A stretch of 64,000 nt of DNA from Myxococcota bacterium (GTDB lineage Bacteria > Myxococcota_A > UBA796 > JAFGLY01): positions 1-64,000 of the forward strand of contig JAJRWT010000053.1 of the NCBI GenBank assembly GCA_024276675.1. The letters are read 5' to 3'. The number at the start of each line of letters is the position of its first letter. Position 1 is the first letter of the stretch. The position numbers and the translations under genes were made by a program. Shown here piece by piece: positions 1 through 7,874 of the stretch. The notes under the pieces were generated by a model that saw nothing but the letters and a program-made list of their open reading frames with translations, had not been told where the DNA came from and did no database searches.

Positions 1-2
1 AT

Positions 3-311
3 CAACCCGGGACCACGGCAGGCAGCGAAACCAGCCAAGACCTGTCATCGTCTCCGGCCATCTCCGCCCACCAGGCCCTGTTTCGCTCTCTGGAGCCACG
101 CACACGCAAGCTCCAGGTGCGTTGTGACCAGGCAAAGGCCAGCGGAACTACGGAAGCCCTCATCTCGCTGGCTTCCAGCAACACCTGTACCGTCACCGCC
201 ATCCTGGATGACCGCAGCCGCATGGTGGCGGTCATCGAACCCGTCCACTCCGGCTCCTGGTGGTGCTTCGCCGACTCTGAAAACATCTGCAAGCTCCAGG
301 AGACACATTGA
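3..311 (+). CDS. C-terminal part of an unidentified protein, cut by the window edge
   Basis: The frame is open from the left edge to a TGA and encodes about 102 residues. The piece is hydrophilic at first and ends in a Trp/Cys-rich stretch (GSWWCFADSENICK). Its stop overlaps the TTG start of the next gene in a TTGA, which points to translational coupling and membership of the same operon as the ketoacyl synthase. I recognise no family, so the link to fatty-acyl metabolism rests only on the overlap. Confidence 0.55.
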   Translation, partial: QPGTTAGSETSQDLSSSPAISAHQALFRSLEPRTRKLQVRCDQAKASGTTEALISLASSNTCTVTAILDDRSRMVAVIEPVHSGSWWCFADSENICKLQETH

Positions 312-1531
312 CACGCCATCCGCGGCGGGTCTGGGTCGTGGGCGTCGGAGTCGTCACCGCGTTCGGTTCTGGGCTTGCCCCCCTCACCGAGGCCCTTGAG
401 CACAACCGCACTGCCGCACGCCCACCCCTGCCATCTCACGCTCCCAAACCCTCCGTCCCCTGCCTGGCGGAGTACCAGGGTACTCTTCCGGAATGCCCTC
501 CCTTCCGCGACGACCGGAAGGTGGAGTTGCTCTTCGAAGCCTTTCGGCAACTGGCGGGGCTCCCCGAAGCCCTTGGCGGCAGGCTGGGAGTCTTCCTGGG
601 GACCGGGCTTTCCAGCGTGACCCCGGGCGAGCTGGCTCATGATCTGTACCCTCACCTGCTGGGTCGCAGCTTCGACCGGCGTTCCCTGGCCCGCCATCTC
701 TCCACGGAAGGAGGGGCCCCCAACCGCCACCTTCCTGGGAGGGCAGCGCGGGCACTCGCAACCCGGCTGCACGCCACGGGACCCGTACAGACCTGTTTCT
801 CTGCCTGTGCAGCCAGCGGACAAAGCATAGCCGACGCTGCGATGGCCATACGGCGCGGCGAGATAGGCGCGGCCCTGGCCGGCGGCCACGACAGCATGAC
901 CCATCCCCTGGGAGTGGCATCCTTCTTCCTTCTCAACACCCTCTCCAGCAAGCTGTGCCGCCCATTCGATACTCGGAGAGATGGCTTTCTGCTAGGAGAA
1001 GGAGCGGCTCTCCTGCTCCTGGCCAACCCCGGAGCAGCCCGTGCCGCCGGCCTGGAACCCCTGGCAGTGTTGTGGGGGGCCGGCAGCAGCGCCGACGCCC
1101 ATTCAGCCACAGCGCCCCATCCCCGGGGTCATGGAGCCTTCCTGGCCATGGAACGAGCCCTGGACGACGCGGGCATCCCTCCCCACGCGGTGGAGCAGGT
1201 AAACGCCCATGGAACGGGTACGGTGGTGGGTGACCGGGCCGAGGCCCTGGCCATTTCGCGCCTGCTGCCGGAGTCCACGTCGGTTTGTTCCATGAAGGGT
1301 GCCTTTGGCCACACCATCGCTGCCGCGGGAGTCGTGGAGTTGGCCGCCACCATAGGCGCCATGTGCATGGGCTTTTCACCGGGCACGGCGGGCTGCCTGG
1401 AGCCAGCCTCGGACTGCCCCATCAACGTGCAGCAGGAACCCCTCCCCAGGGCGCCCGCGGTGGTGCTCTCCAACTCCTTCGGTTTCGGTGGCCAGAATGT
1501 CTCCCTGGTACTGGCCCATCCGCTGGCATAA
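308..1531 (+). CDS. Beta-ketoacyl-ACP synthase (KAS II/FabF-like)
   Basis: This enzyme would condense acyl and malonyl units on a carrier protein in the cytoplasm. The 407-residue protein has the full thiolase-fold signature: nucleophile Cys167 in SACAASG, His301 in NAHGTGT, Lys330 and His335 in KGAFGH, and the C-terminal glycine loop NSFGFGGQN. The length is normal for the family. The TTG start follows an AGGAG about five bases upstream and overlaps the preceding stop. The next gene is a Cys-less partner, followed by a carrier protein and an acyl-ACP reductase homologue. It is therefore probably the active half of a KS/chain-length-factor pair in a specialised acyl pathway rather than the housekeeping FabF. 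Confidence 0.9.
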   Translation: MTRHPRRVWVVGVGVVTAFGSGLAPLTEALEHNRTAARPPLPSHAPKPSVPCLAEYQGTLPECPPFRDDRKVELLFEAFRQLAGLPEALGGRLGVFLGTGLSSVTPGELAHDLYPHLLGRSFDRRSLARHLSTEGGAPNRHLPGRAARALATRLHATGPVQTCFSACAASGQSIADAAMAIRRGEIGAALAGGHDSMTHPLGVASFFLLNTLSSKLCRPFDTRRDGFLLGEGAALLLLANPGAARAAGLEPLAVLWGAGSSADAHSATAPHPRGHGAFLAMERALDDAGIPPHAVEQVNAHGTGTVVGDRAEALAISRLLPESTSVCSMKGAFGHTIAAAGVVELAATIGAMCMGFSPGTAGCLEPASDCPINVQQEPLPRAPAVVLSNSFGFGGQNVSLVLAHPLA

Positions 1532-1608
1532 CCGCACGGCAGGGCCTGGTGACGACTCGTCCAGGAGCCGTGTAGCGCCGACACACCAAGTAGAATAGAG
1601 GCCGGTCC

Positions 1609-2421
1609 ATGGAAGTGGGTATCGCGGCAATCGGTCTCTTGTGCTCGGCTGGAATCGGTACTGAAGGCGCCCGGGGCGGCAGGCCCGGGCCGGTCCCGGG
1701 CTTCAGACCAAGGGCCTATATCAGCAACCGCAAGAGCCTCAAGCTCATGAGCCGGGCGGTGAAGCTGGGCGTGTCGGCCATCGCCCTGGCATCGGGCAAC
1801 CAGACTGAACTGATCTCGGCCACGGCTCCCCCAAGGCGTGCCATGTTCGTGGGCAGCAACCCCCTGGGCGGCGCCCTCGACGACCTGCTGCCGGCCCTGG
1901 ACATTTCGACAAACAGCTCCGGTGTCCTGGACCTGGGCAGCTTTGCGACCGAAGGCATACCTCGCATACACCCCCTCTGGCTGGTCAAAGGTCTGTCCAA
2001 CAACGTCCTGGGCATCGCCTCCATGCTCCATGACTTCCAGGGCCCCAACGCCAACTACTGCCAGGGCGAATCCAGCGGCTTTCTCGCCTTGCACGAAGCC
2101 TGGGCCACCATCACCGAGGGCAGGGCCGACCTGGCCCTGGCGGGTGCCGCCGACAGCCTGCTGCAGGCAAAGGCCCTGTTCCCCGGGCGGCGCCTGGGTG
2201 AAGGAGCAGCGTTTTTCCTGCTTCGTCCCTGGGAACCTTCAGACCGCTGGCTTGTCCGCTCCGGCGCCGGTGAGGCCGCCCTGGTCCAGGAAGAACCGGA
2301 CCTGGGTTACCTGGGAGTGGCCGGCGCCGTGGTGGGCCTGGCAAGGGCACTCCTCTCCGGAGTTCCACGGGCAACCCTGCGCCAGGGAGGACTTTCCCTC
2401 ACCGTCGCGGCCACTTCCTGA
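1609..2421 (+). CDS. Ketoacyl-synthase-like chain length factor, N-terminal domain only
   Basis: The 270-residue protein aligns with the N-terminal half of ketoacyl synthases and lacks the HGTGT and KxxxGH histidine motifs of the C-terminal half. In the nucleophile position the usual Cys-x-x-Gly is replaced by Glu154-Ser-Ser-Gly (motif CQGESSG), so it cannot form an acyl-enzyme there. This fits the short chain-length-factor-like proteins seen in aryl-polyene-type clusters (ketoacyl-synt_2 family). It probably pairs with the active synthase 77 bases upstream to set product length. I looked for a frameshifted C-terminal half in the following 250 bases and found none, so it appears naturally short. 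Confidence 0.75.
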   Translation: MEVGIAAIGLLCSAGIGTEGARGGRPGPVPGFRPRAYISNRKSLKLMSRAVKLGVSAIALASGNQTELISATAPPRRAMFVGSNPLGGALDDLLPALDISTNSSGVLDLGSFATEGIPRIHPLWLVKGLSNNVLGIASMLHDFQGPNANYCQGESSGFLALHEAWATITEGRADLALAGAADSLLQAKALFPGRRLGEGAAFFLLRPWEPSDRWLVRSGAGEAALVQEEPDLGYLGVAGAVVGLARALLSGVPRATLRQGGLSLTVAATS

Positions 2422-2677
2422 TGGTTCCGGCCATGCTTCCCTCCGGGGATGCCAGGCCAGATCTCCAGGCATCGACAGCGCTCCGGCGTCCACACACGCC
2501 AAGCCCCCGGGGGCAGCCGTCGTTGCAAACCAGCCACGCCCCGTTGTGGTGGAAAGATTCTGGTTGCGCATGGCAACTTGACAGGTCTTCCTGACGGGGG
2601 ACAAGCTGCGGATCCCTCTTTCGGAGGATATGTCCCAAGACGTCCCCTACTGCTTTGCGCTTGGAGGAGAACTGCCC

Positions 2678-3109
2678 ATGGCCCTGCCCCCCGACTTCGA
2701 TCCCCAGATCTACGCCGTAGTCCACCGTTGCTTTGCCGAAGCCCTGGGGCTCGAAGACGACGAAATCAGCCCGGATTCCCGTATAATCGACGACCTCGGC
2801 GCGGAAAGCCTCGACTTCCTGGACATAGTCTACCGCCTGGAACGGGCATTCGACATCCGTATCCCCCGCGGTGGAGTGGAGCAGGCCAGTCGGGAGGGTC
2901 TGGAAGAAGGCGAAGAGTACGAGGTCAACGGCATCCTCACGGAAAAGGCCATTGCCCGCCTGGCAGAGGCCATGCCCGAGGTGCCCCGCGATGAATTCAA
3001 GCCCGGTCTGAAGGCTTCCGAAGTTCCGCTCCTGTTTCGCGTGGCCACCTTCTACAACCTGGTAGTCCAGTTGCTGAAGCAAAAGGAACAGGGCGACGAC
3101 AACCCTTGA
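2678..3109 (+). CDS. Acyl carrier protein, extended
   Basis: The 143-residue protein carries a phosphopantetheine attachment site in LGAESLDFLD, where the serine is the modified residue. The usual DSL is ESL here. The carrier domain covers roughly residues 10-80. It is followed by an acidic linker and a C-terminal helical extension of about 60 residues, so it is longer than a standard 80-residue ACP. An in-frame ATG at 2630 has its GGAGG only two bases away. The ATG at 2678 sits about eight bases after GGAGGAGA and is preferred. It lies between the synthase pair and the reductase and is their likely acyl carrier. Confidence 0.85.
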   Translation: MALPPDFDPQIYAVVHRCFAEALGLEDDEISPDSRIIDDLGAESLDFLDIVYRLERAFDIRIPRGGVEQASREGLEEGEEYEVNGILTEKAIARLAEAMPEVPRDEFKPGLKASEVPLLFRVATFYNLVVQLLKQKEQGDDNP

Positions 3110-3161
3110 CACCAGCGCTCCCGATGGCCCATCCCTGCCCCGAGGGCGCCGGGGGGAAAAA

Positions 3162-4193
3162 TTGCGACCGGGAACATTCCTTTTTCTGGTTCACCCCCTC
3201 ACCGAGCTGCACCGCAGGGCCATGGCGGTGCGGGCGGGGCGACCTGACCTGTTCCTGAGGCAACGGAGCGATCCAGGCGACATCCACCGCATCTGCACCC
3301 TTTCCCTGGAATCCAGGGGTCGCCGGGCCCGCGGCGTCGTGATGTCCATCCCCCTGCTTCCACCCAGGCTGCTGGAAGAACAGGAGCTGGCACTGGAGCT
3401 GATGCTCCAGGCTGTGTCCATGGCGGGCCCACACCTGGATGCCGTGGGGCTGGGCTCCCTCCTGGCGATTGTGGCGGGGCGAGGAACGGCCCTCCAGGAG
3501 CGTATTCCACAGCCTGTTACCACCGGGGCGGCGTCCACGGCCTGGGCCGCGGCCCAGAACACCATGACGGTGGCGCGTGCGATGGAGCTGTCTCCAGGAG
3601 AACCCATCGCAATACTGGGCTATTCCGGCGCCGTTGGTGGGGGGGTGGCCGGCTATCTCTCGGCCAACACCGCCCATCCCCTCCGGGTGGAGGCCAAGGG
3701 CCCGCACCGCAGGCGAGCCATCTCACAGGGAGCGACACCCTTCGGCGATCCCGCCCAGGTGCTGGAGGACTGCTCCCTGGTGGTAGGAGCGTCCACGACA
3801 GGAGGCAAGGTCTCACCCCGGCTCTTGAGACCAGGGGCTGTTCTGCTGGACGTGGCCATGCCCCCGACTCTGTCCGGCCCCCCTCCCAGGGGAGTCACCG
3901 TGCTTTCAGGCGAGGCCCTGTCTCCTCCCCGCGGATACCGAAGGCGCGGCTGGGGCTGGTTCTATCACCTGCTGGCGGGCTATGGGCTTGGGCATGTCTT
4001 TGCCTGCCTGGTGGAACCGATGCTCATGGCACTCGAGGGTAACGCGGAGCCCTTCTCCCAGGGAAGGTCCGTTTCGCTCGAGAGCGTCCAACAGGTGGGC
4101 AGAATCGCCACCACCCACGGTTTCAGACCAGTCCTGGCCAGGGGGCATGGCACCGTGGACCCGCGGACGCTAAGGCGGATCCAGCACCGATAG
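3162..4193 (+). CDS. Acyl-ACP reductase (cyanobacterial AAR-like)
   Basis: The family reduces acyl-ACP to a fatty aldehyde with NADPH. The 343-residue length matches, and several landmarks of cyanobacterial AAR are recognisable from memory: a TTG substrate motif (120-122), a nucleotide-binding loop GYSGAVGGGVAGYL (153-166, AAR has GATGDIGS), a FACLVEPM segment whose Cys282 corresponds to the acyl-accepting cysteine, and the C-terminal IATTHGFRPVL. The N-terminal FLFLVHPLTELHRRA also resembles the family. The TTG start directly follows a GGGGGGAAAAA purine tract. It ends the four-gene acyl operon. No aldehyde decarbonylase is in view, so the fate of the aldehyde is unknown. Substrate and activity are inferred. 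Confidence 0.8.
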   Translation: MRPGTFLFLVHPLTELHRRAMAVRAGRPDLFLRQRSDPGDIHRICTLSLESRGRRARGVVMSIPLLPPRLLEEQELALELMLQAVSMAGPHLDAVGLGSLLAIVAGRGTALQERIPQPVTTGAASTAWAAAQNTMTVARAMELSPGEPIAILGYSGAVGGGVAGYLSANTAHPLRVEAKGPHRRRAISQGATPFGDPAQVLEDCSLVVGASTTGGKVSPRLLRPGAVLLDVAMPPTLSGPPPRGVTVLSGEALSPPRGYRRRGWGWFYHLLAGYGLGHVFACLVEPMLMALEGNAEPFSQGRSVSLESVQQVGRIATTHGFRPVLARGHGTVDPRTLRRIQHR

Positions 4194-4244
4194 GGCCCGT
4201 CGAGCCCGTGGAACCTCCCGACGCAAGGACGAACCCAGCCAACC

Positions 4245-5756
4245 ATGTCCAACGCAGCGCGCAGCAACAATGAAAGCACCGACGCTTCCCGGCCTGCCCC
4301 GGGGCGCAGCCCGGACCGCCAGCCCGCCGAGACTGCCGGCCCGGGTTCCCATGCCCTGGAAACCCGTACCAACCAGCCAGTTTCCAGCCAGCAGCCCGGC
4401 TCATTCCCGGCCCATGGGCGGTCCGGGAGCCTCCGGGTCTATGTCAAGACCTTCGGCTGCCAGATGAACGTGTACGACTCCGGCAAGATACTGGCCCTGC
4501 TGGAAAAGGACCATTACCTGCCGACAAGGAACATGGAAGATGCGGATCTCATCCTGGTGAACACCTGCTCCGTGCGTGAGAAGCCGGAGCACAAGCTCCG
4601 GTCGTTCCTTGGCGTCGTCAAGCGCCTGCAAAAAAAGCGCCGGGCTGTCTGCGGCGTGGTGGGCTGCATGGCCCAACACGACGGAGCCCGGATCTTCGCT
4701 GATCATCCCTACCTGGACCTGGTGCTGGGGCCCGACGCCCTTCCCTACATACGCCGCCACCTGCGTGAGGCCAGAAACCACAGGGTCCTGGACAGGCGCT
4801 TCCTGGAGGTGGCGGACTACCCTTTCGTGGAAGACATCGCCACCTCTCCCCAGGCGGCGCCGGGTCCCTGTGCGCTGGTCACCGTGCAGAAGGGCTGCGA
4901 CAACCACTGCACCTACTGCATCGTCCCATCCACCAGGGGCAAGGAACAGAGCAGGCCCTGGCAACAGGTACTGGGCGAGGCCCGAAGGCTGGTGGCGCGT
5001 GGGGTGAAGGACATCACCCTCATAGGTCAGAACGTGAACGCCTACGGTAGAAAGCGCCGAGACGGCGTCGATTTCGTGGATCTGCTGCACATGCTGCAAC
5101 GCCTGGACGGCCTGGAGCGGATTCGTTTCACCACCAGCCACCCCAAGGACGTGGACCAGCGTTTCATCCAGGCCTTCGCGGAGCTGCCGCGCCTGGCCAG
5201 CCACCTCCATCTGCCGGTACAGTCGGGTTCCAACAGGATCCTTCGGCGGATGGGTCGCGGCTGCACCAGGGAACGTTTCCTGGACATCGTGGCCGCTCTG
5301 CGCCGCGCCAGGCCCGACATATCCATCACCACCGACCTCATCGTGGGCTTCCCCGGAGAAACCGAAGACGACTTTCGCCAGACCCTCGACCTGATGGAAC
5401 AGGTTCCCCTGGACGGCTCCTTCTCCTTCAAGTACTCTCCCCGCCCCCACACGGCGGCAACGCGCCTGCCCCCGGAACAGTCGGTACCGGCACATGTCTC
5501 GTCCCAAAGGCTGGCCAGGCTTCAGGCTCTCCAGAGGGAGCTTTCCATCGCAGCCAACCGGCGCCTGCAAGGAAGGGTCCTCTCCGTGCTCATCGAGGGC
5601 CCATCCAGGCGCGATCCCGCCATCGCCAGCGGCAGGACCAGTTGCTTCAGGACCGTGAATGTCCATGCTCCCGGCAGCGAGCCAGGCTCCATCGTCCAGG
5701 TGGAAATAACCCGCACACACGCCAACTCCCTGGAAGGCCGGGTCCTTGGCACGTGA
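4245..5756 (+). CDS. miaB: tRNA-2-methylthio-N6-dimethylallyladenosine synthase MiaB
   Basis: This radical-SAM enzyme methylthiolates i6A37 of tRNAs reading codons that begin with U. After a low-complexity N-terminal extension of about 60 residues, the protein shows the UPF0004 domain (VKTFGCQMN, NTCSVREK, GCMAQ cysteines). The radical SAM cluster motif CDNHCTYC and the downstream LIGQNVNAYG, LHLPVQSGS and TDLIVGFPGET motifs follow, with a TRAM-like end. The ATG at 4245 is the only early Met in frame. No good ribosome-binding site precedes it, so the real start may lie within the extension. It follows the acyl operon by about 50 bases but is probably functionally unrelated. Confidence 0.95.
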   Translation: MSNAARSNNESTDASRPAPGRSPDRQPAETAGPGSHALETRTNQPVSSQQPGSFPAHGRSGSLRVYVKTFGCQMNVYDSGKILALLEKDHYLPTRNMEDADLILVNTCSVREKPEHKLRSFLGVVKRLQKKRRAVCGVVGCMAQHDGARIFADHPYLDLVLGPDALPYIRRHLREARNHRVLDRRFLEVADYPFVEDIATSPQAAPGPCALVTVQKGCDNHCTYCIVPSTRGKEQSRPWQQVLGEARRLVARGVKDITLIGQNVNAYGRKRRDGVDFVDLLHMLQRLDGLERIRFTTSHPKDVDQRFIQAFAELPRLASHLHLPVQSGSNRILRRMGRGCTRERFLDIVAALRRARPDISITTDLIVGFPGETEDDFRQTLDLMEQVPLDGSFSFKYSPRPHTAATRLPPEQSVPAHVSSQRLARLQALQRELSIAANRRLQGRVLSVLIEGPSRRDPAIASGRTSCFRTVNVHAPGSEPGSIVQVEITRTHANSLEGRVLGT

Positions 5757-5813
5757 AGGAACTGCTCCAACAGCACGGTCCGAGCCCGGACGCATGAGCG
5801 AAAAGGGCCCGGG

Positions 5814-6626
5814 TCAGGGCAGGGAATAGCTCAGCTTCCTGGTGAAGACGGGCTGCTTCGCACCATCCACTTCCTTGAACACCTTGAACTCCAACTGGCC
5901 GGATCGGGCGGGCACCGGGGCGGTCAGCTTGGCGAACATGAAGGTGGGACCGAACTCGGCCATGCCCGAGCTGTTCACCAGTTGCCTGCTTTCGGCCACC
6001 TTGATGCCCCCGGCGTACAGCTCCGCCACGATCCAGAACTCCTGGCTACCGAAATCCGCCCTTGACCTGCCCAGGAGAATGGGCAGTTCCACCACCACCG
6101 CGTCGCGGTCCATCGCCACGATGGCGGGTTGATAGTTGCCGGCCAGGGGCTGCTTGCCAACGACATCCAGCGCCACCGGACCCGCAGGCGCGGTGCTGGT
6201 GGTGGTGCCGGTGGGATCGGAAAAATCACCCAGCAACGGGTCTAAGTCCAGGTCTTCTTCGGGGTCGCTCAACAGGTCGCCTTCCGGGTCGTCCAGGCCG
6301 AAGTCGAAATCTTCGATGGGATCCGACATCTCGTCGGAGCCGTCATCGAAGATCTCCAGACCGCCCGCAGGGTCCAGGTCGAAGTCTTCGATGGGGTCTT
6401 CCTCCAGCGAGAAGTCGTCGGGAGAGGGTATTTCATCGCTGGATTTGCTCTTGTCCTTGTGGGCGCGATCCCTACCCGACAGCGAAAACGCTGGCACCTG
6501 CCCATGGTGGGCGGGTTGGAACAGGACGCCGGACTGGCCAGCATGGACCGGCGAAACAACCAGTACTCCGGGCAGCATCGCCAGCAGCAACACCGCCCGT
6601 GATGGTAGGGGAAACAGTGATTCCAT
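5814..6626 (-). CDS. Secreted protein with a long Asp/Glu-rich segment
   Basis: An N-terminal signal peptide (hydrophobic VLLLAMLPGVLVVSPVHAG) is followed by an acidic region around residues 55-130. This region repeats short units such as DPIEDFD and DPEEDLDLDP. A C-terminal domain of about 120 residues looks beta-rich. The start at 6626 is chosen because GGAGG lies seven bases upstream, whereas the ATG at 6632 is one base from it. The acidic repeats could bind divalent cations, but that is a guess. It stands alone, convergent with miaB and divergent from the integrase remnant. I do not recognise a family. Confidence 0.75.
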   Translation of the reverse strand: MESLFPLPSRAVLLLAMLPGVLVVSPVHAGQSGVLFQPAHHGQVPAFSLSGRDRAHKDKSKSSDEIPSPDDFSLEEDPIEDFDLDPAGGLEIFDDGSDEMSDPIEDFDFGLDDPEGDLLSDPEEDLDLDPLLGDFSDPTGTTTSTAPAGPVALDVVGKQPLAGNYQPAIVAMDRDAVVVELPILLGRSRADFGSQEFWIVAELYAGGIKVAESRQLVNSSGMAEFGPTFMFAKLTAPVPARSGQLEFKVFKEVDGAKQPVFTRKLSYSLP

Positions 6627-6834
6627 GGTCATGCCTCCACGCTGGAGTCGGCGTCGGAGCCCAAGGGAACCCCATGGCCGCCATCAGGTGTAAAATACCG
6701 TGGAAGCCACTTGTCAACAACCACGTTTCTCTGGCCGCGGCGCCGCCGGATCCCGGGGGCAATCCAAGCCCCTGCACAGGGCCAGCGCCTCCGGGGGCAA
6801 CCGGCTGCATGGCGGTGGCGTTACAGTCAGGTCC

Positions 6835-7002
6835 CGTTTTCGGCACTCCTTCGCCACCCATTTGCTCGAGGACGGCTATGACATTCGGACCGTCCAAGAG
6901 CTACTGGGGCACAAGGATGTCTCCACGTCCATGGTCCATACCCACGTGGTGAACCGCGGACCGGGGGGAGAGCGAAGCCCTGCGGACCGACTTTTGGATT
7001 GA
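6835..7002 (+). pseudogene. 3' fragment of an integron integrase (intI), inactive
   Basis: Only the last 55 codons of an IntI-type tyrosine recombinase remain. The piece [19 protein letters not shown] with LGHKDVST and the RSPADRL ending is typical of the C-terminus of integron integrases. No integrase similarity precedes it in any frame. The catalytic tyrosine of the usual YTHV is histidine (codon CAT), a single T-to-C change, and the His of the HxxR box is serine. The fragment is therefore catalytically dead as well as truncated. It is transcribed towards the cassettes, the reverse of the usual intI orientation. Confidence 0.88.
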
Positions 7003-7299
7003 GGCGTGGTCCAATTCGGTGAGAGCGCTGGTATCGTGGCAGGAGCCGTGGTGAGGTGCGCCGGGGGTACAGGGTGATCCGCAGAACACCCTGACAGGTG
7101 AGCGTAGTAGTTCGAAAGACAGGGTTGAATGGGGGTGACTGGGCGTATTGTTCCACGAGCATCAAGCAGAACATGGATTTACCCGCTGTAGGTAGTTGTA
7201 TTACCAACGAAGGCGATTCAAGCGACGATTCGTGACGAGCGCCAACTGGGTGGAGAGGATTCACTTCACGTTACGTGGGTCGAGAGCGGTTCGATCTGG
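7003..7299 (+). other. Integrase-to-first-cassette spacer, possible attI
   Basis: No gene is evident here. A GTTGAAT at 7124-7130 fits the GTTRRRY crossover consensus and is a weak candidate for attI, because it lies between the integrase remnant and the first cassette. The reading frame of the next gene stays open back to 7192 without an ATG, GTG or TTG before 7300, so part of this stretch may be coding. Confidence 0.3.
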
Positions 7300-7758
7300 G
7301 TGACGCTCAAATCTGGCGCGGTGAGCGGATTGACCTGGCTGTCACAGCTATTCCGGCTTTCGATGGACGCTCGTCTACAGCGGACGCTGGCCGAAGCTGC
7401 CACTGCGGAGGAGCAGGCACGAGTAGCCGAAATGACGCGTGAAGAGATCGTTCGCGCTCGACGCGCTGAAGAGAACCTCCGTACCGCGCGGGCCATTCAC
7501 CAGGCCCGAGACGAGTGGCGTAGCGAGGTTCTTGATCAGATAGACTTCAACCAGGCATTGGCCGATCGAATGGAGAATCAGGTCGCCCGAGAGGCGGTTC
7601 AGCGTGAGCTTGATGAAGCCATCGGAGAACTCGCTAAATCTAAGCTCATCGGGATAATCCAGCACGTACCAGACGTTTCGTCGGATTACCCTCGTCTCCC
7701 CAGGCGGTCGGGCCGTGGAAACGTGCGAGAGGACAGGAACAGGCGAGACGATGGCTGA
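7300..7758 (+). CDS. Cassette 1: coiled-coil protein of unknown function
   Basis: The 152-residue product from a GTG start is rich in Ala, Glu and Arg over residues 22-115, with heptad-like spacing that suggests a long coiled coil. The C-terminus is basic and low-complexity. Its stop lies seven bases before the first attC, as expected of a cassette gene. The frame continues upstream to 7192 and that part reads like sensible protein (for example RDERQLGGEDSLHVTWVESG). The true start may therefore be upstream with an unusual codon, or the gene may have lost its start. I recognise no family. Confidence 0.5.
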   Translation: MTLKSGAVSGLTWLSQLFRLSMDARLQRTLAEAATAEEQARVAEMTREEIVRARRAEENLRTARAIHQARDEWRSEVLDQIDFNQALADRMENQVAREAVQRELDEAIGELAKSKLIGIIQHVPDVSSDYPRLPRRSGRGNVREDRNRRDDG

Positions 7759-7764
7759 CGGAGC

Positions 7765-7826
7765 GCCTAACAACGGCATGCAGCTGACGGCGCTTCGCGC
7801 CGCAGCTGATGCCGAAGACGTTAGCC
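7765..7826 (+). other. attC site 1
   Basis: The site opens with GCCTAAC and closes with GTTAGCC. Between them is a strong imperfect palindrome: GGCAT and CAGCTG arms flank a GGCGC-TTC-GCGCC tip. The total length is 62 bases. The closing box deviates by one base from GTTRRRY. Confidence 0.85.
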
Positions 7827-7839
7827 GTAGGAAAACATC

Positions 7840-7868
7840 TTGACACATAACGTTATGCGTCATACGCT
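7840..7868 (+). promoter_or_regulatory. Cassette-borne promoter of the higBA pair
   Basis: A TTGACA box at 7840-7845 is separated by 17 bases from TACGCT at 7863-7868. Transcription would begin at about the ATG of higB, leaving almost no leader. The spacer contains the perfect palindrome ATAACGTTAT (7847-7856) and a GCGT-CAT-ACGC repeat that overlaps the -10 box. These are plausible binding sites for HigA autoregulation. Confidence 0.6.
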
Positions 7869-7874
7869 ATAGGC

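Noticed and set aside
2422..2677. Frameshifted C-terminal half of the chain-length-factor-like gene
   Set aside because: None of the three plus frames shows the HGTGT, KxxxGH or final glycine motifs of ketoacyl synthases.
6827..7264. Minus-strand frame across the integrase remnant
   Set aside because: The composition is not protein-like, it has no ribosome-binding site, and it is antisense to the recognisable IntI fragment.
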